64,000 bases of DNA from assembly GCF_000367365.1 (NCBI RefSeq), contig NZ_BARF01000051.1, positions 1-64,000 of the forward strand, read 5' to 3'. Position 1 is the first letter of the stretch. The number at the start of each line of letters is the position of its first letter. The notes under the pieces were generated by a model. The model was given only the letters and a program-made list of their open reading frames with translations. It searched no databases and was not told the origin of the DNA. The position numbers and the translations under genes were made by a program. This document shows, piece after piece, positions 1-8,708 of the stretch. This DNA is from Streptomyces prunicolor NBRC 13075. GTDB lineage: Bacteria; Actinomycetota; Actinomycetes; Streptomycetales; Streptomycetaceae.

Positions 1-9
1 TCCTTTTAG

Positions 10-53
10 AGCTCTGGCTCTTGGGCATGCAGCCCAAGAGTCAGAGCTTTTTT
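10..53 (+). terminator. Rho-independent terminator of the upstream gene
   Basis: A 16-bp stem (11-26 with 32-47, one G:T wobble) around a 5-base loop is followed by six T residues at 48-53. It is a classic intrinsic terminator, and the strongest T-tract one in the window. It probably ends a transcript entering from the left and insulates the operon that follows. Confidence 0.85.
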
Positions 54-110
54 GCGTTGGGGTAAGGTCAGGGGGAATCGTTGGCTCGTTTTCCCACAGG
101 AGGCCCCCGG

Positions 111-719
111 GTGGAGGTCCAGGAGACCCGTGTCCAGACAGACCGGGTGCTCACCATCCCGAACATCCTCAGCATGGCCCGCCTGGTCGGCGTACCCATC
201 TTCCTGTGGTTGATCCTCAGGCCCGAGTTCGGCGGCCCCGAGAGCGACGGCTGGGCGCTTCTGGTGCTGATGCTGAGCGGGATCAGCGACTACCTGGACG
301 GCAAGCTCGCGCGACGGTGGAACCAGATCAGCAGCCTCGGCCGGCTCCTTGATCCCGCCGCGGACCGGCTCTACATTCTCTCGACTCTCGTCGGGCTCAC
401 CTGGCGCGAGATTCTGCCAATCTGGTTGACCGCCGCACTGCTGGCGCGCGAGCTGGTCCTGCTGGTGGTGGTGGGCATCCTCAGGCGGCACGGCTATCCG
501 CCGCTGCAGGTGAACTTCCTGGGCAAGGCAGCTACGTTCAATCTGATGTACGCCTTCCCGTTGCTGCTGCTCAGTGACGGAAGTGGATGGCTCCCCTCAC
601 TCGCAGCCATTTTCGGATGGGCGTTCGCAGGATGGGGTACAACGCTCTACTGGTGGGCAGGAGTCCTCTACGTGGTACAAGTCCGCCGCCTACTGCGTGC
701 GGACGCCATGGCCGACTGA
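111..719 (+). CDS. CDP-alcohol phosphatidyltransferase family protein (PgsA2-like)
   Basis: This integral membrane enzyme of 202 aa should transfer a phosphatidyl group from CDP-diacylglycerol to an alcohol in phospholipid synthesis. The diagnostic D-x2-D-G-x2-A-R-x8-G-x3-D-x3-D motif is intact at about residues 60-85, with hydrophobic segments on both sides. I chose GTG 111 because an AGGAGG (98-103) lies 7 nt upstream; a TTG at 81 is possible but has no ribosome binding site. The neighbours match the position of mycobacterial pgsA2 (Rv1822) beside DUF881 genes. The acceptor alcohol cannot be read from sequence. Confidence 0.88.
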   Translation: MEVQETRVQTDRVLTIPNILSMARLVGVPIFLWLILRPEFGGPESDGWALLVLMLSGISDYLDGKLARRWNQISSLGRLLDPAADRLYILSTLVGLTWREILPIWLTAALLARELVLLVVVGILRRHGYPPLQVNFLGKAATFNLMYAFPLLLLSDGSGWLPSLAAIFGWAFAGWGTTLYWWAGVLYVVQVRRLLRADAMAD

Positions 720-833
720 CCTTGCCGATTGGGCGGTAACAGTCGCTCGATGGCCCGTTGCGCAAAAGTGCGGGACAATCTGGACTGGTGAAGTCGGCTA
801 GACCGTCGTCTCGCAGAGGAGGACGCTTCCGAC

Positions 834-3329
834 ATGAAGGCCGTCGTGATGGCCGGAGGCGAAGGCACACGCCTTCGCCCCATGACCTCAAGCATGCCCA
901 AACCACTGTTGCCCGTGGTCAATCGACCGATCATGGAGCACGTGCTCAGGCTGCTCAAAAGGCATGGGCTCAATGAGACCGTAGTCACCGTGCAGTTCCT
1001 GGCCTCGCTGGTCAAGAACTACTTCGGTGACGGCGAAGAGCTCGGCATGGAGCTCTCGTATGCCAATGAGGAGAAGCCACTCGGTACCGCCGGAAGCGTC
1101 AAGAACGCTGAAGAGGCGTTGAAGGACGATGCCTTCCTCGTCATCTCCGGTGATGCCCTGACCGACTTCGACCTCACCGAACTCATCAATTTCCACAAGG
1201 AAAAAGGCGCGCTGGTCACGGTCTGTCTGACCCGGGTGCCCAATCCGCTGGAATTCGGCATCACCATCGTCGACGAAGAGGGAAAGGTCGAGCGTTTCCT
1301 CGAGAAGCCGACCTGGGGTCAGGTCTTCTCGGACACGGTGAACACGGGCATCTATGTGATGGAGCCCGAGGTATTCGACTATGTCGAGGCGGATGTTCCC
1401 GTCGACTGGTCCGGCGATGTCTTCCCGCAGTTGATGAAGGAAGGCAAGCCGGTCTACGGCTTTATCGCCGAGGGCTACTGGGAAGATGTCGGCACTCACG
1501 AGAGCTATGTGAAGGCGCAGGCCGATGTCCTGGAGGGCAAGGTCGACGTTGAGATCGACGGCTTCGAGCTGTCGCCCGGTGTGTGGGTGGCCGAGGGTGC
1601 CGAAGTGCACCCCGACGCGGTTCTTCGCGGGCCGCTGTACATCGGTGACTACGCCAAGGTCGAGGCCGGCGCCGAAATCCGTGAGTACACCGTCATCGGT
1701 TCGAACGTCGTCGTGAAGGCCGGGGCTTTTCTGGACAGGACCGTCGTACACGACAACGTGTACGTGGGTCAGCACAGCAACCTTCGTGGCTGTGTGGTCG
1801 GAAAGAACACCGACATCATGCGTGCGGCCCGGATCGAGGACGGCGCGGTCATCGGTGACGAGTGCCTGATCGGTGAAGAATCGATCGTTCAGGGCAATGT
1901 GCGGGTCTACCCGTTCAAGACGATCGAAGCCGGCGCCTTCGTGAACACGTCGGTCATCTGGGAGAACAGAGGACAGGCGCACCTCTTCGGCGCGCGCGGT
2001 GTGTCCGGGATCCTGAACGTGGAGATCACGCCGGAGCTCGTAGTCCGCCTCGCCGGCGCCTACGCCACGACCCTCAAGAAGGGGTCCACGGTCACCACGG
2101 CCCGCGACCACTCCCGAGGCGCCCGTGCGCTCAAGCGGGCGGTGATCTCGGCCTTGCAGACCAGCGCGATCGACGTACGGGATCTGGAAAACGTACCGCT
2201 ACCTGTAGCTCGCCAGCAGACCGCGCGGGGCAGTGCCGGCGGGATCATGATCCGGACCACGCCTGGTGTGCCGGACTCCGTCGACATCATGTTCTTCGAC
2301 AGCCAGGGCGCCGACCTCTCGCAGGGGAGTCAGCGCAAGCTGGACCGGGTGTTCGCGCGGCAGGAGTACCGGCGTGCGTTCCCCGGTGAGATCGGGGACC
2401 TGCACTTCCCGGCCAGCGTCTTCGACTCGTACACCGGGTCTCTGTTGCGGAACGTCGACACGACCGGGATCGCCGACTCCGGCCTGAAGGTCGTGGTGGA
2501 CGCGTCGAACGGCAGCGCCGGGCTCGTGCTGCCCAGCCTGCTCGGCAAGCTCGGTGTGGACTCGCTGACGATCAATCCCGGTCTCGACGAGTCCAGGCCG
2601 ACGGAGACCGCTGATACGCGGCGGTCCGGCCTGGTGCGGCTCGGTGAGATCGTGGCCTCCGCGCGGGCCGCGTTCGGGGTGCGGTTCGACCCGGTCGGTG
2701 AGCGGCTCTCGCTCGTCGACGAGAAGGGGCGGATCGTCGAGGACGACCGGGCTCTGCTCGTGATGCTCGACCTGGTGGCCGCGGAGCGGCGCAGCGGGCG
2801 GGTGGCGCTGCCGGTGACCACCACGAGGATCGCCGAGCAGGTGGCCGCGTATCACGGGACCCAGGTCGAGTGGACGACGACCTCGCCGGACGACCTGACC
2901 AGGGTCGGGCGCGACGAGACGACCATCTTCGGCGGGGACGGCAAGGCCGGGTTCATCATCCCGGAGTTCAGCAGCGTCTTCGACGGCGCGGCAGCCTTCG
3001 TACGACTCATCGGACTGGTGGCGCGGACGCAGTTGACGCTCAGCCAGATCGACGCCCGGATTCCGCGTGCGCATGTCCTGAAGCGGGACCTGGCTACTCC
3101 CTGGGCCGTCAAGGGACTTGTGATGCGCCGGGTCGTGGAAGCGGCCGGCGATCGCTTTGTCGATACGACGGACGGTGTGCGGGTCGTGGAGACCGACGGG
3201 CGCTGGGTGATGGTGCTGCCCGACGTCGCCGAGGCGGTCACGCATCTGTGGGCCGAAGGGCCCGACGACGCCTCCGCGCAGGCCCTGTTGGACGAGTGGT
3301 CGGCGGTCGTGGACAGCGCCGGTCGGTAA
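834..3329 (+). CDS. Mannose-1-phosphate guanylyltransferase-like / degenerate phosphomannomutase fusion
   Basis: An 831-aa cytosolic fusion. Residues 1-235 are a sugar-phosphate nucleotidyltransferase with the Gly-rich loop MAGGEGTRLRPMT and the FLEKP motif. Residues 255-360 form a left-handed beta-helix of hexapeptide repeats. The rest has the phosphoglucomutase/phosphomannomutase fold. The first domain looks active and should make GDP-mannose or a similar NDP-sugar. The mutase half has lost its signatures: the TASHNP phosphoserine loop reads RTTPGV (474-479), the DGDADR metal loop reads DPVGER (619-624), and the GEESGH sugar loop reads GGDGKAGF (700-707). It is probably regulatory or structural. 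ATG 834 has GAGGAGG 8-10 nt upstream. Confidence 0.87.
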   Translation: MKAVVMAGGEGTRLRPMTSSMPKPLLPVVNRPIMEHVLRLLKRHGLNETVVTVQFLASLVKNYFGDGEELGMELSYANEEKPLGTAGSVKNAEEALKDDAFLVISGDALTDFDLTELINFHKEKGALVTVCLTRVPNPLEFGITIVDEEGKVERFLEKPTWGQVFSDTVNTGIYVMEPEVFDYVEADVPVDWSGDVFPQLMKEGKPVYGFIAEGYWEDVGTHESYVKAQADVLEGKVDVEIDGFELSPGVWVAEGAEVHPDAVLRGPLYIGDYAKVEAGAEIREYTVIGSNVVVKAGAFLDRTVVHDNVYVGQHSNLRGCVVGKNTDIMRAARIEDGAVIGDECLIGEESIVQGNVRVYPFKTIEAGAFVNTSVIWENRGQAHLFGARGVSGILNVEITPELVVRLAGAYATTLKKGSTVTTARDHSRGARALKRAVISALQTSAIDVRDLENVPLPVARQQTARGSAGGIMIRTTPGVPDSVDIMFFDSQGADLSQGSQRKLDRVFARQEYRRAFPGEIGDLHFPASVFDSYTGSLLRNVDTTGIADSGLKVVVDASNGSAGLVLPSLLGKLGVDSLTINPGLDESRPTETADTRRSGLVRLGEIVASARAAFGVRFDPVGERLSLVDEKGRIVEDDRALLVMLDLVAAERRSGRVALPVTTTRIAEQVAAYHGTQVEWTTTSPDDLTRVGRDETTIFGGDGKAGFIIPEFSSVFDGAAAFVRLIGLVARTQLTLSQIDARIPRAHVLKRDLATPWAVKGLVMRRVVEAAGDRFVDTTDGVRVVETDGRWVMVLPDVAEAVTHLWAEGPDDASAQALLDEWSAVVDSAGR

Positions 3330-3427
3330 AACACGGAGCACGCGTGCGTGCCGGACATGTGTCCCCAAGGGGGCCTGTCCGGCACGCCGGTGGGGCCATT
3401 CGGAGGTACAGGCCACCACGTGCGACG

Positions 3428-4333
3428 ATGTGCGGCATGCCGCAGCAGCCCCCCGTTCGGAGCACACCCACGCGCCCTGCGCGCCCGGACGCGTCCATGT
3501 CGCTGCTCACCAATGTCATGGACCACAGCCTCGACGACGGTTACGCCGAGGCGGCCGCCCGGAAGAAGGCCGCGGGCGAGAGTGGCCTGCCGAAGACCCT
3601 CCGGGCGAAGCTCGGCCTCGCCGCCGGCCTGGTGCTGGCGGCCCTCGTCGTGACCGTGGGCGCGGCGCAGGCGCGTGTGGCCGCCCCCGTGGTGGCCAAG
3701 GAGCGGCAGGAGCTGATCGACCGTATCGACAAGGAGACTTCGTCGGCGGACAAGCTGGAAGGCACCGTCGACGACCTCCGTGACGACGTGAGCGCGCGGC
3801 AGCGGGCGGCGCTCAAGACGAGTGGTGGCAGCGGCCAGGCGGACCTGGTGAGCATGCTGTCCGGCGCCACCGCGGTGCACGGCCCCGGTGTGAAGCTCGT
3901 CGTCGACGACGCGAAGGAAGCCAGCTCCGGCGGGGGCGACAACCCGCGTGAGACCGCGGACTTCTCCGACACCGGGCGGGTGCGGGACCGCGACATGCAA
4001 CGCGTCGTCAATGGACTGTGGGCGGCAGGGGCCGAGGCCGTGTCCATCAACGGACAGCGGCTGACGGCGCTGTCGGCGATCAGGGCCGCGGGTGACGCGA
4101 TACTGGTCGACAACAAGCCACTGGTACCGCCCTACACGGTGCTCGCGGTGGGGGACGGCCAACGGCTGAGCACCAGGTTCCAGAACGGTGCCGACGGGCT
4201 CTATCTGCACGCCCTGGAAGACAACTACGGCATCAGGGCGACCATCGCCGTGGAGAGCGATCTCCGGCTGCCCGCCGCGCCGAGTGTGATCGTACGTACA
4301 GCACAGCCGAGAACTGAGAAGGGCACATCGTGA
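3428..4333 (+). CDS. DUF881 family membrane-anchored protein
   Basis: A protein of 301 aa with a basic N-terminus, one membrane segment at about residues 61-80, a short coiled coil (about 88-125) and a C-terminal DUF881 domain with the AxGAEAVSINGQRL pattern. It is homologous in layout to the gene at 4659, so the two DUF881 genes flank the small basic protein as they do in mycobacteria (Rv1823/Rv1825). A role in envelope or division is inferred from context only. The start is uncertain: ATG 3428, 3437 and 3497 are in frame, and the only GGAGG (3402-3406) is far from all of them. The stop overlaps the next GTG by 4 bp. Confidence 0.8.
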   Translation: MCGMPQQPPVRSTPTRPARPDASMSLLTNVMDHSLDDGYAEAAARKKAAGESGLPKTLRAKLGLAAGLVLAALVVTVGAAQARVAAPVVAKERQELIDRIDKETSSADKLEGTVDDLRDDVSARQRAALKTSGGSGQADLVSMLSGATAVHGPGVKLVVDDAKEASSGGGDNPRETADFSDTGRVRDRDMQRVVNGLWAAGAEAVSINGQRLTALSAIRAAGDAILVDNKPLVPPYTVLAVGDGQRLSTRFQNGADGLYLHALEDNYGIRATIAVESDLRLPAAPSVIVRTAQPRTEKGTS

Positions 4334-4662
4334 TCGCCGTACTGGGCCTCATCGTGGGAGTGGTGGCCGGAATCCTGGTCCGGCCTGAGGTGCCGGTGGT
4401 CGTCGAGCCGTATCTGCCGATCGCCGTCGTCGCGGCGCTCGACGCCGTCTTCGGTGGGCTGCGGGCCATGCTCGACGGGATCTTCGACGACAAGGTCTTC
4501 GTGGTGTCGTTCCTGTCGAACGTGGTGGTGGCCGCGCTGATCGTGTTCCTTGGCGACAAGTTGGGCGTCGGCGCCCAGTTGTCCACGGGGGTCGTGGTCG
4601 TCCTCGGTATCCGGATCTTCTCCAACGCGGCTGCCATTCGCCGGCACGTCTTCCGGGCGTGA
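4330..4662 (+). CDS. sbp: Small basic protein (DUF1290 family), membrane
   Basis: A 110-aa protein with three or four hydrophobic segments and a conserved LDAVFGGLRAMLDGIFDDKVF core, typical of the DUF1290 family found next to DUF881 genes in Gram-positive bacteria. It starts at GTG 4330 inside the stop of the upstream gene (GTGA overlap) and its own stop overlaps the next GTG in the same way. The three genes are therefore translationally coupled and probably act together at the membrane. No catalytic residues are apparent and the function is not established. Confidence 0.85.
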   Translation: MIAVLGLIVGVVAGILVRPEVPVVVEPYLPIAVVAALDAVFGGLRAMLDGIFDDKVFVVSFLSNVVVAALIVFLGDKLGVGAQLSTGVVVVLGIRIFSNAAAIRRHVFRA

Positions 4663-5504
4663 GGTCGATGATCAACGAGGACGAGCGGCCGGAACACCGG
4701 CTACGCAGGGAACTGCCCGAAGAGGTATCGGCGTCTGCTTCTTCGGAAGCGCCGATTCCGGAGGAGCGGGCGGTGTCCACCGTGACCGGTCGGCAGCGGC
4801 TGGTGCAGGGGCTGTGGCCGCCGCGAGTGAGCCGGGCCCAACTCATCGTCGCCGTGCTGCTGTTCGGGCTCGGTTTCGGGCTGGCGGTGCAGGTCGCTTC
4901 GAACAGCAACAGCGACAGCGCGCTGCGTGGGGCACGGCAGGAAGATCTTGTGCGCATTCTCGATGAACTGGACGACCGTACTCAGCGTCTTGAAGACGAG
5001 AAGCAGGGTCTGCAGAAACAGCGCGACGAGCTGGAGAACAGCTCCGACCAGGCCGAGGAGGCCCGCAAGCAGACGGCCGAGAAGGAGAAGCAACTCGGCA
5101 TTCTGGCGGGCACCGTGGCCGCGCAGGGACCCGGCATCACGATGACCATCGACGACACGAAGGGAACGGTCGAGGCGGATATGTTGCTCGACGCGGTCCA
5201 GGAGTTGCGCGCGGCCGGTGCGGAGGCGATCCAGGTGAACGGCGTACGGGTCGTCGCCAACACGTATCTGACGGACTCCGGCAAGAGCGTGAGTGTCGAC
5301 GGGAACAAGATCAACGCCCCCTATCGTTTCAAGGTCATCGGCAAGCCGCAGGATCTCGAACCGGCGCTCAACATCCCTGGAGGCGTGGTGCAGACTCTCG
5401 AGAAGGAGCAGGCCACCGTTACCGTCGGGCGGTCGAGCAAGATCGTCGTGGACGCCTTGCGGGCCGCGAAGCAGCCTGACTACGCTCGGTCGTCCTCCCG
5501 GTGA
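4659..5504 (+). CDS. DUF881 family membrane-anchored protein
   Basis: This 281-aa protein has an acidic N-terminus of about 55 residues, one membrane helix at about 60-80, a long coiled coil rich in E, K, Q and R (about 84-140), and a DUF881 domain containing AAGAEAIQVNGVRV. It is the second of two DUF881 proteins around the small basic protein. The coiled coil suggests self-assembly or pairing with the first DUF881 protein. GTG 4659 overlaps the upstream stop by 4 bp; ATG 4668 is an alternative. Confidence 0.85.
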   Translation: MRSMINEDERPEHRLRRELPEEVSASASSEAPIPEERAVSTVTGRQRLVQGLWPPRVSRAQLIVAVLLFGLGFGLAVQVASNSNSDSALRGARQEDLVRILDELDDRTQRLEDEKQGLQKQRDELENSSDQAEEARKQTAEKEKQLGILAGTVAAQGPGITMTIDDTKGTVEADMLLDAVQELRAAGAEAIQVNGVRVVANTYLTDSGKSVSVDGNKINAPYRFKVIGKPQDLEPALNIPGGVVQTLEKEQATVTVGRSSKIVVDALRAAKQPDYARSSSR

Positions 5505-5694
5505 ACCGCAGGTGCATGGGGGCCGTTGTTCGAGGGCATGAGGTTGCGGGGGGTCGACGCACCGATTGGGTGGTGCGTGGTGGAAACTGTCTGGTGGATA
5601 CGGACGTTGTGAGGATGTCCGGGTCAACCGGTGTGTTCAATCAGGGTTCGTCCTGCCCCACGGGCGGGTCTGTTTCGGTCAAGGGGAATCGCCC

Positions 5695-6447
5695 GTGAAG
5701 TTGTTTGCGAAGTTGTTCGGCAAGAGTGCGAAAGAGGTCAGCGACAACCAGACCGCTCGCCATCGCGCACAACCGGACGCAGAAGGTCAGCGCCCGCTGT
5801 TCCGCGACCAGGTCGCCGGCCAGGGCGCGCCGTCGGTTGACCCTGCGCAGTCCGGCGACATAGGTTTCGGGCAACCGTCAACCTCAAGTACGGGTGGAGG
5901 GTTTTCCCCTATGTCGGCCCTGGTGTGTACGAGGTGCGGTAACCGCAACGCGGAGAACAGCCGCTTCTGTTCCAACTGCGGTGCGCCGTTGCGCCCCGGC
6001 GCGACTCCGGAGCGTCCGTCCGAGACGACGTCCACGATCTCCATCTCCGGTCTTGAGGCCTACGACGCCGAAGTGACCGGTCAGACGCAGATGCCCACGC
6101 TCTCCCCGGAGGCGCAGGCCGCCGTCGACGCGCTGCCGTTGGGCTCGGCGCTGCTGGTGGTGCGTCGTGGTCCGAACTCGGGCAGCCGCTTCCTGCTGGA
6201 CGGCGAGCTGACCACGGCCGGTCGTCATCCGCAGAGCGACATCTTCCTGGACGACGTGACGGTCTCGCGCCGTCATGTGGAGTTCCGGCGCGCTCCTGAC
6301 GGTTCGTTCACGGTCGCCGACGTCGGCAGCCTGAACGGCACGTACGTCAACCGTGAGCGCATCGACTCGGTCTCGCTGGCGAACGGTGACGAGGTGCAGA
6401 TCGGCAAGTACCGGCTGGTGTTCTACGCGAGCCAGCGGGGTTACTGA
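5695..6447 (+). CDS. garA: GarA/OdhI-type FHA protein with N-terminal zinc ribbon
   Basis: A 250-aa cytosolic regulator. The C-terminal FHA domain (about 148-245) keeps the phosphothreonine-binding residues GR (176-177), SRRH (191-194) and LNGTYVN. Upstream sits ETTS (110-113), the Ser/Thr-kinase site known in mycobacterial GarA and corynebacterial OdhI; the phosphorylated form folds back on the FHA domain and releases 2-oxoglutarate dehydrogenase. An added zinc ribbon C-x2-C-x10-C-x2-C (78-95) is absent from mycobacterial GarA. GTG 5695 follows AAGGGGA. The next gene is ftsR, as in mycobacteria. Control of 2-oxoglutarate and glutamate flux is inferred from the family. Confidence 0.88.
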   Translation: MKLFAKLFGKSAKEVSDNQTARHRAQPDAEGQRPLFRDQVAGQGAPSVDPAQSGDIGFGQPSTSSTGGGFSPMSALVCTRCGNRNAENSRFCSNCGAPLRPGATPERPSETTSTISISGLEAYDAEVTGQTQMPTLSPEAQAAVDALPLGSALLVVRRGPNSGSRFLLDGELTTAGRHPQSDIFLDDVTVSRRHVEFRRAPDGSFTVADVGSLNGTYVNRERIDSVSLANGDEVQIGKYRLVFYASQRGY

Positions 6448-6491
6448 CCCTCCCTCGGACTGGGTCCGGGGGGATTCCCCCAGGAAGGTCC

Positions 6492-7232
6492 ATGCTTCAA
6501 ACACCGAGCGGCGGTGCCGGGCACGGTACCGCCGCCGCGGACACTGGGCTGATGATGAGCATCGGCACGGTGCTGAACGTGCTGCGCGACGAGTTCCCCG
6601 AAGTCACCATCTCCAAGATCCGTTTCCTGGAGTCGGAGGGACTCATCGAGCCGCAGCGGACCCCTTCCGGGTACCGCAAGTTCAGCCCCGCCGATGTCGA
6701 GCGCCTCGGCCATGTCCTGAGGATGCAGCGGGACCACTATCTGCCGCTCAAGGTGATCCGCGAGCATCTCGACGCCATGGAGCGCGGGGAGGCCGCGCCC
6801 TTGCCCACAGTGGGGCGTCAGCGGGACGGCGAGGTCGGCCTGGAGCCCGTGGAGGCGCCCACGGCGGCCCGGATCGGGCGGGCCGAGCTGCTGGCCGCCG
6901 TCGGTATCGGCGAGCAGGAGCTCGACGAGTGGGAGTCGTACGGACTCATCGCGCCGCTGCCGGACGGCGTTTACGACGCGGAAGCCGTCACCGTGGCCGG
7001 ACTTGTCCTCGAACTCGGGCGGTTCGGGATCGAGCCGCGGCATCTGCGCGCCATGAAGGCCGCCGCGGACCGTGAGGCCGGGCTCGTCGACCAGGTGGTG
7101 GCCCCGCTCAAGCGCCACCGCAATCCGCAGACCAGGGCCCACGCGGAGGCCCGTACGAAGGAACTGGCGGGGCTCACGGTGAAGCTGCACGCGGCTCTGG
7201 TGCAGACCGCGCTGGGTGTACGCCTGCCCTGA
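6492..7232 (+). CDS. ftsR: MerR-family regulator FtsR
   Basis: A 246-aa DNA-binding protein. An N-terminal winged HTH (about residues 18-90) contains the MerR-type TISKIRFLESEGLIEPQRT and SGYRKFS stretches. A second helical region (about 125-225) lacks metal-binding cysteines. The place directly after garA and before the bifunctional nuclease gene is that of FtsR (Rv1828 in mycobacteria), which in Corynebacterium activates ftsZ. That the same target holds here is inference. The ATG follows AGGAAGG at a good distance. Confidence 0.85.
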   Translation: MLQTPSGGAGHGTAAADTGLMMSIGTVLNVLRDEFPEVTISKIRFLESEGLIEPQRTPSGYRKFSPADVERLGHVLRMQRDHYLPLKVIREHLDAMERGEAAPLPTVGRQRDGEVGLEPVEAPTAARIGRAELLAAVGIGEQELDEWESYGLIAPLPDGVYDAEAVTVAGLVLELGRFGIEPRHLRAMKAAADREAGLVDQVVAPLKRHRNPQTRAHAEARTKELAGLTVKLHAALVQTALGVRLP

Positions 7233-7317
7233 GACGGGCGGCCCTGTGACTGCCTGATCGGTCACCCGATCTCGGCCCGACTACCCAAACGTCCCGGGCA
7301 CGGCCTAGGGTTGCTGT

Positions 7318-7791
7318 GTGAACGAGCTCGATGTCGTAGGTGTCCGGGTCGAAATGCCCTCCAACCAACCGATCGTGCTCCTGCGTGAAGTGGGAGGCGA
7401 CCGCTACCTCCCCATCTGGATCGGGCCCGGGGAGGCGACGGCGATCGCCTTCGCTCAGCAGGGCATGGCCCCCGCACGACCGCTGACCCACGACCTGTTC
7501 AAGGACGTGCTGGAGGCCGTCGGCCAGGAGCTGACCGAAGTGCGCATCACGGATCTGCGGGAGGGCGTCTTCTATGCGGAGCTGGTCTTCGCCAGCGGCG
7601 TCGAGGTGAGCGCCCGCCCGTCCGACGCCATAGCGCTGGCGCTGCGCACCGGGACGCCGATCTACGGCAGTGACGGTGTGCTCGACGACGCGGGCATCGC
7701 GATCCCGGACGAGCAGGAGGACGAGGTGGAGAAGTTCCGCGAGTTCCTCGACCAGATCTCGCCCGAGGACTTCGGGACCAACAGCCAGTGA
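7318..7791 (+). CDS. Bifunctional nuclease family protein (DUF151)
   Basis: A protein of 157 aa covering the whole DUF151 domain, including LPIWIGPGEATAIAFAQQG and the downstream RPSDAIALALRTGTPIY signature, followed by an acidic tail. The family was named for plant proteins with RNase and DNase activity; the bacterial members are uncharacterised. The gene starts at GTG 7318, 85 nt after ftsR, and lies between the two MerR genes as in mycobacteria (Rv1829). Confidence 0.88.
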   Translation: MNELDVVGVRVEMPSNQPIVLLREVGGDRYLPIWIGPGEATAIAFAQQGMAPARPLTHDLFKDVLEAVGQELTEVRITDLREGVFYAELVFASGVEVSARPSDAIALALRTGTPIYGSDGVLDDAGIAIPDEQEDEVEKFREFLDQISPEDFGTNSQ

Positions 7792-7920
7792 GCTGAGGGT
7801 CGGCGAGAAAATGCCGGCATTTGCCACCGGCGTGTGAGAGCGTCCTGCGGCTCTCCGCGAGCGCATTCGGCTAGCCTTTCCCCGCGGTGGGACACGGGAA
7901 ACCACTCCTTGGGTGATTAT

Positions 7921-7976
7921 CACTCGGCGTGCCGAGTGTGGCGATCGTTGACGCACCCCTGGTGACTGCCTACCGT
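7921..7976 (+). promoter_or_regulatory. Palindrome plus probable HrdB-type promoter of the second MerR gene
   Basis: A perfect inverted repeat CACTCGGC-GT-GCCGAGTG (7921-7938) lies just upstream of a good housekeeping promoter: -35 TTGACG (7948-7953), a 17-bp spacer and -10 TACCGT (7971-7976). Transcription would start near 7983, about 24 nt before the GTG at 8007. The palindrome could be an operator, possibly autoregulatory. Confidence 0.6.
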
Positions 7977-8006
7977 CGAGAAGGCAGGTCAAGGACGGAG
8001 GTCGGC

Positions 8007-8651
8007 GTGAGAAGCAGCGGCGACGGTACGGCTGGGGGTGCCCCGGAACGCAGTTTCGGGGACAGAGGTCCGTACCCGCTTCACGGCAGTACGGCCGATC
8101 GCATTCCGCAGCGGCCGGCGGCAGTGCCGAGCAGCGGAGGGGCGACGTCCATGGCGTCCGAGGAGATCGGCTACCGGGGGCCCACGGCCTGTGCGGCGGC
8201 CGGCATCACCTATCGGCAACTGGACTACTGGGCGCGTACCGGGCTCGTGGAGCCCAGCGTGCGGCCCGCGCACGGGTCGGGGACACAGCGGCTCTACAGC
8301 TTCCGGGACGTCGTCGTCCTGAAGATCGTCAAGCGGTTCCTCGATACGGGTGTGTCGCTGCAGAACATCCGCAGCGCCGTTCTGCACCTGCGGGAGTGCG
8401 GCTTCCGTGATCTGGAGCGCATGACGCTGATGAGCGACGGTGCGACGGTCTACGAGTGCACCTCGCCGGACGAGGTCCACGCGCTGCTCCAGGGCGGTCA
8501 GGGGGTCTTCGGGATCGCCGTGGGGGTCGTGTGGCGGGACGTCGAGAGCGCCCTGTCGCAGCTGCACGGGGAGCGCATCGACACCGGCGAGACACTCGTC
8601 GGGTCCAACCCCGCCGACGAGCTGGCCAGGCGGCGCAACCGGGCCGTCTGA
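8007..8651 (+). CDS. MerR-family transcriptional regulator (Rv1830/ResR-like)
   Basis: A 214-aa protein. A disordered N-terminus of about 50 residues is followed by a MerR-type HTH beginning GYRGPTACAAAGITYRQLDYW and continuing through the wing (about 52-120), then a dimerisation helix and an effector-like region (about 130-205). The start is GTG 8007 because GGAGG (7997-8001) precedes it by 5 nt; a further upstream frame exists but would lie before the predicted transcription start. Order and family match Rv1830. No cysteines for metal sensing are evident. Confidence 0.85.
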   Translation: MRSSGDGTAGGAPERSFGDRGPYPLHGSTADRIPQRPAAVPSSGGATSMASEEIGYRGPTACAAAGITYRQLDYWARTGLVEPSVRPAHGSGTQRLYSFRDVVVLKIVKRFLDTGVSLQNIRSAVLHLRECGFRDLERMTLMSDGATVYECTSPDEVHALLQGGQGVFGIAVGVVWRDVESALSQLHGERIDTGETLVGSNPADELARRRNRAV

Positions 8652-8708
8652 GGGCCCGGTGGGAGCCGTAGCGGGGCATTGTCAGTGGCGTAGGGCAGCA
8701 TCGGAGAT

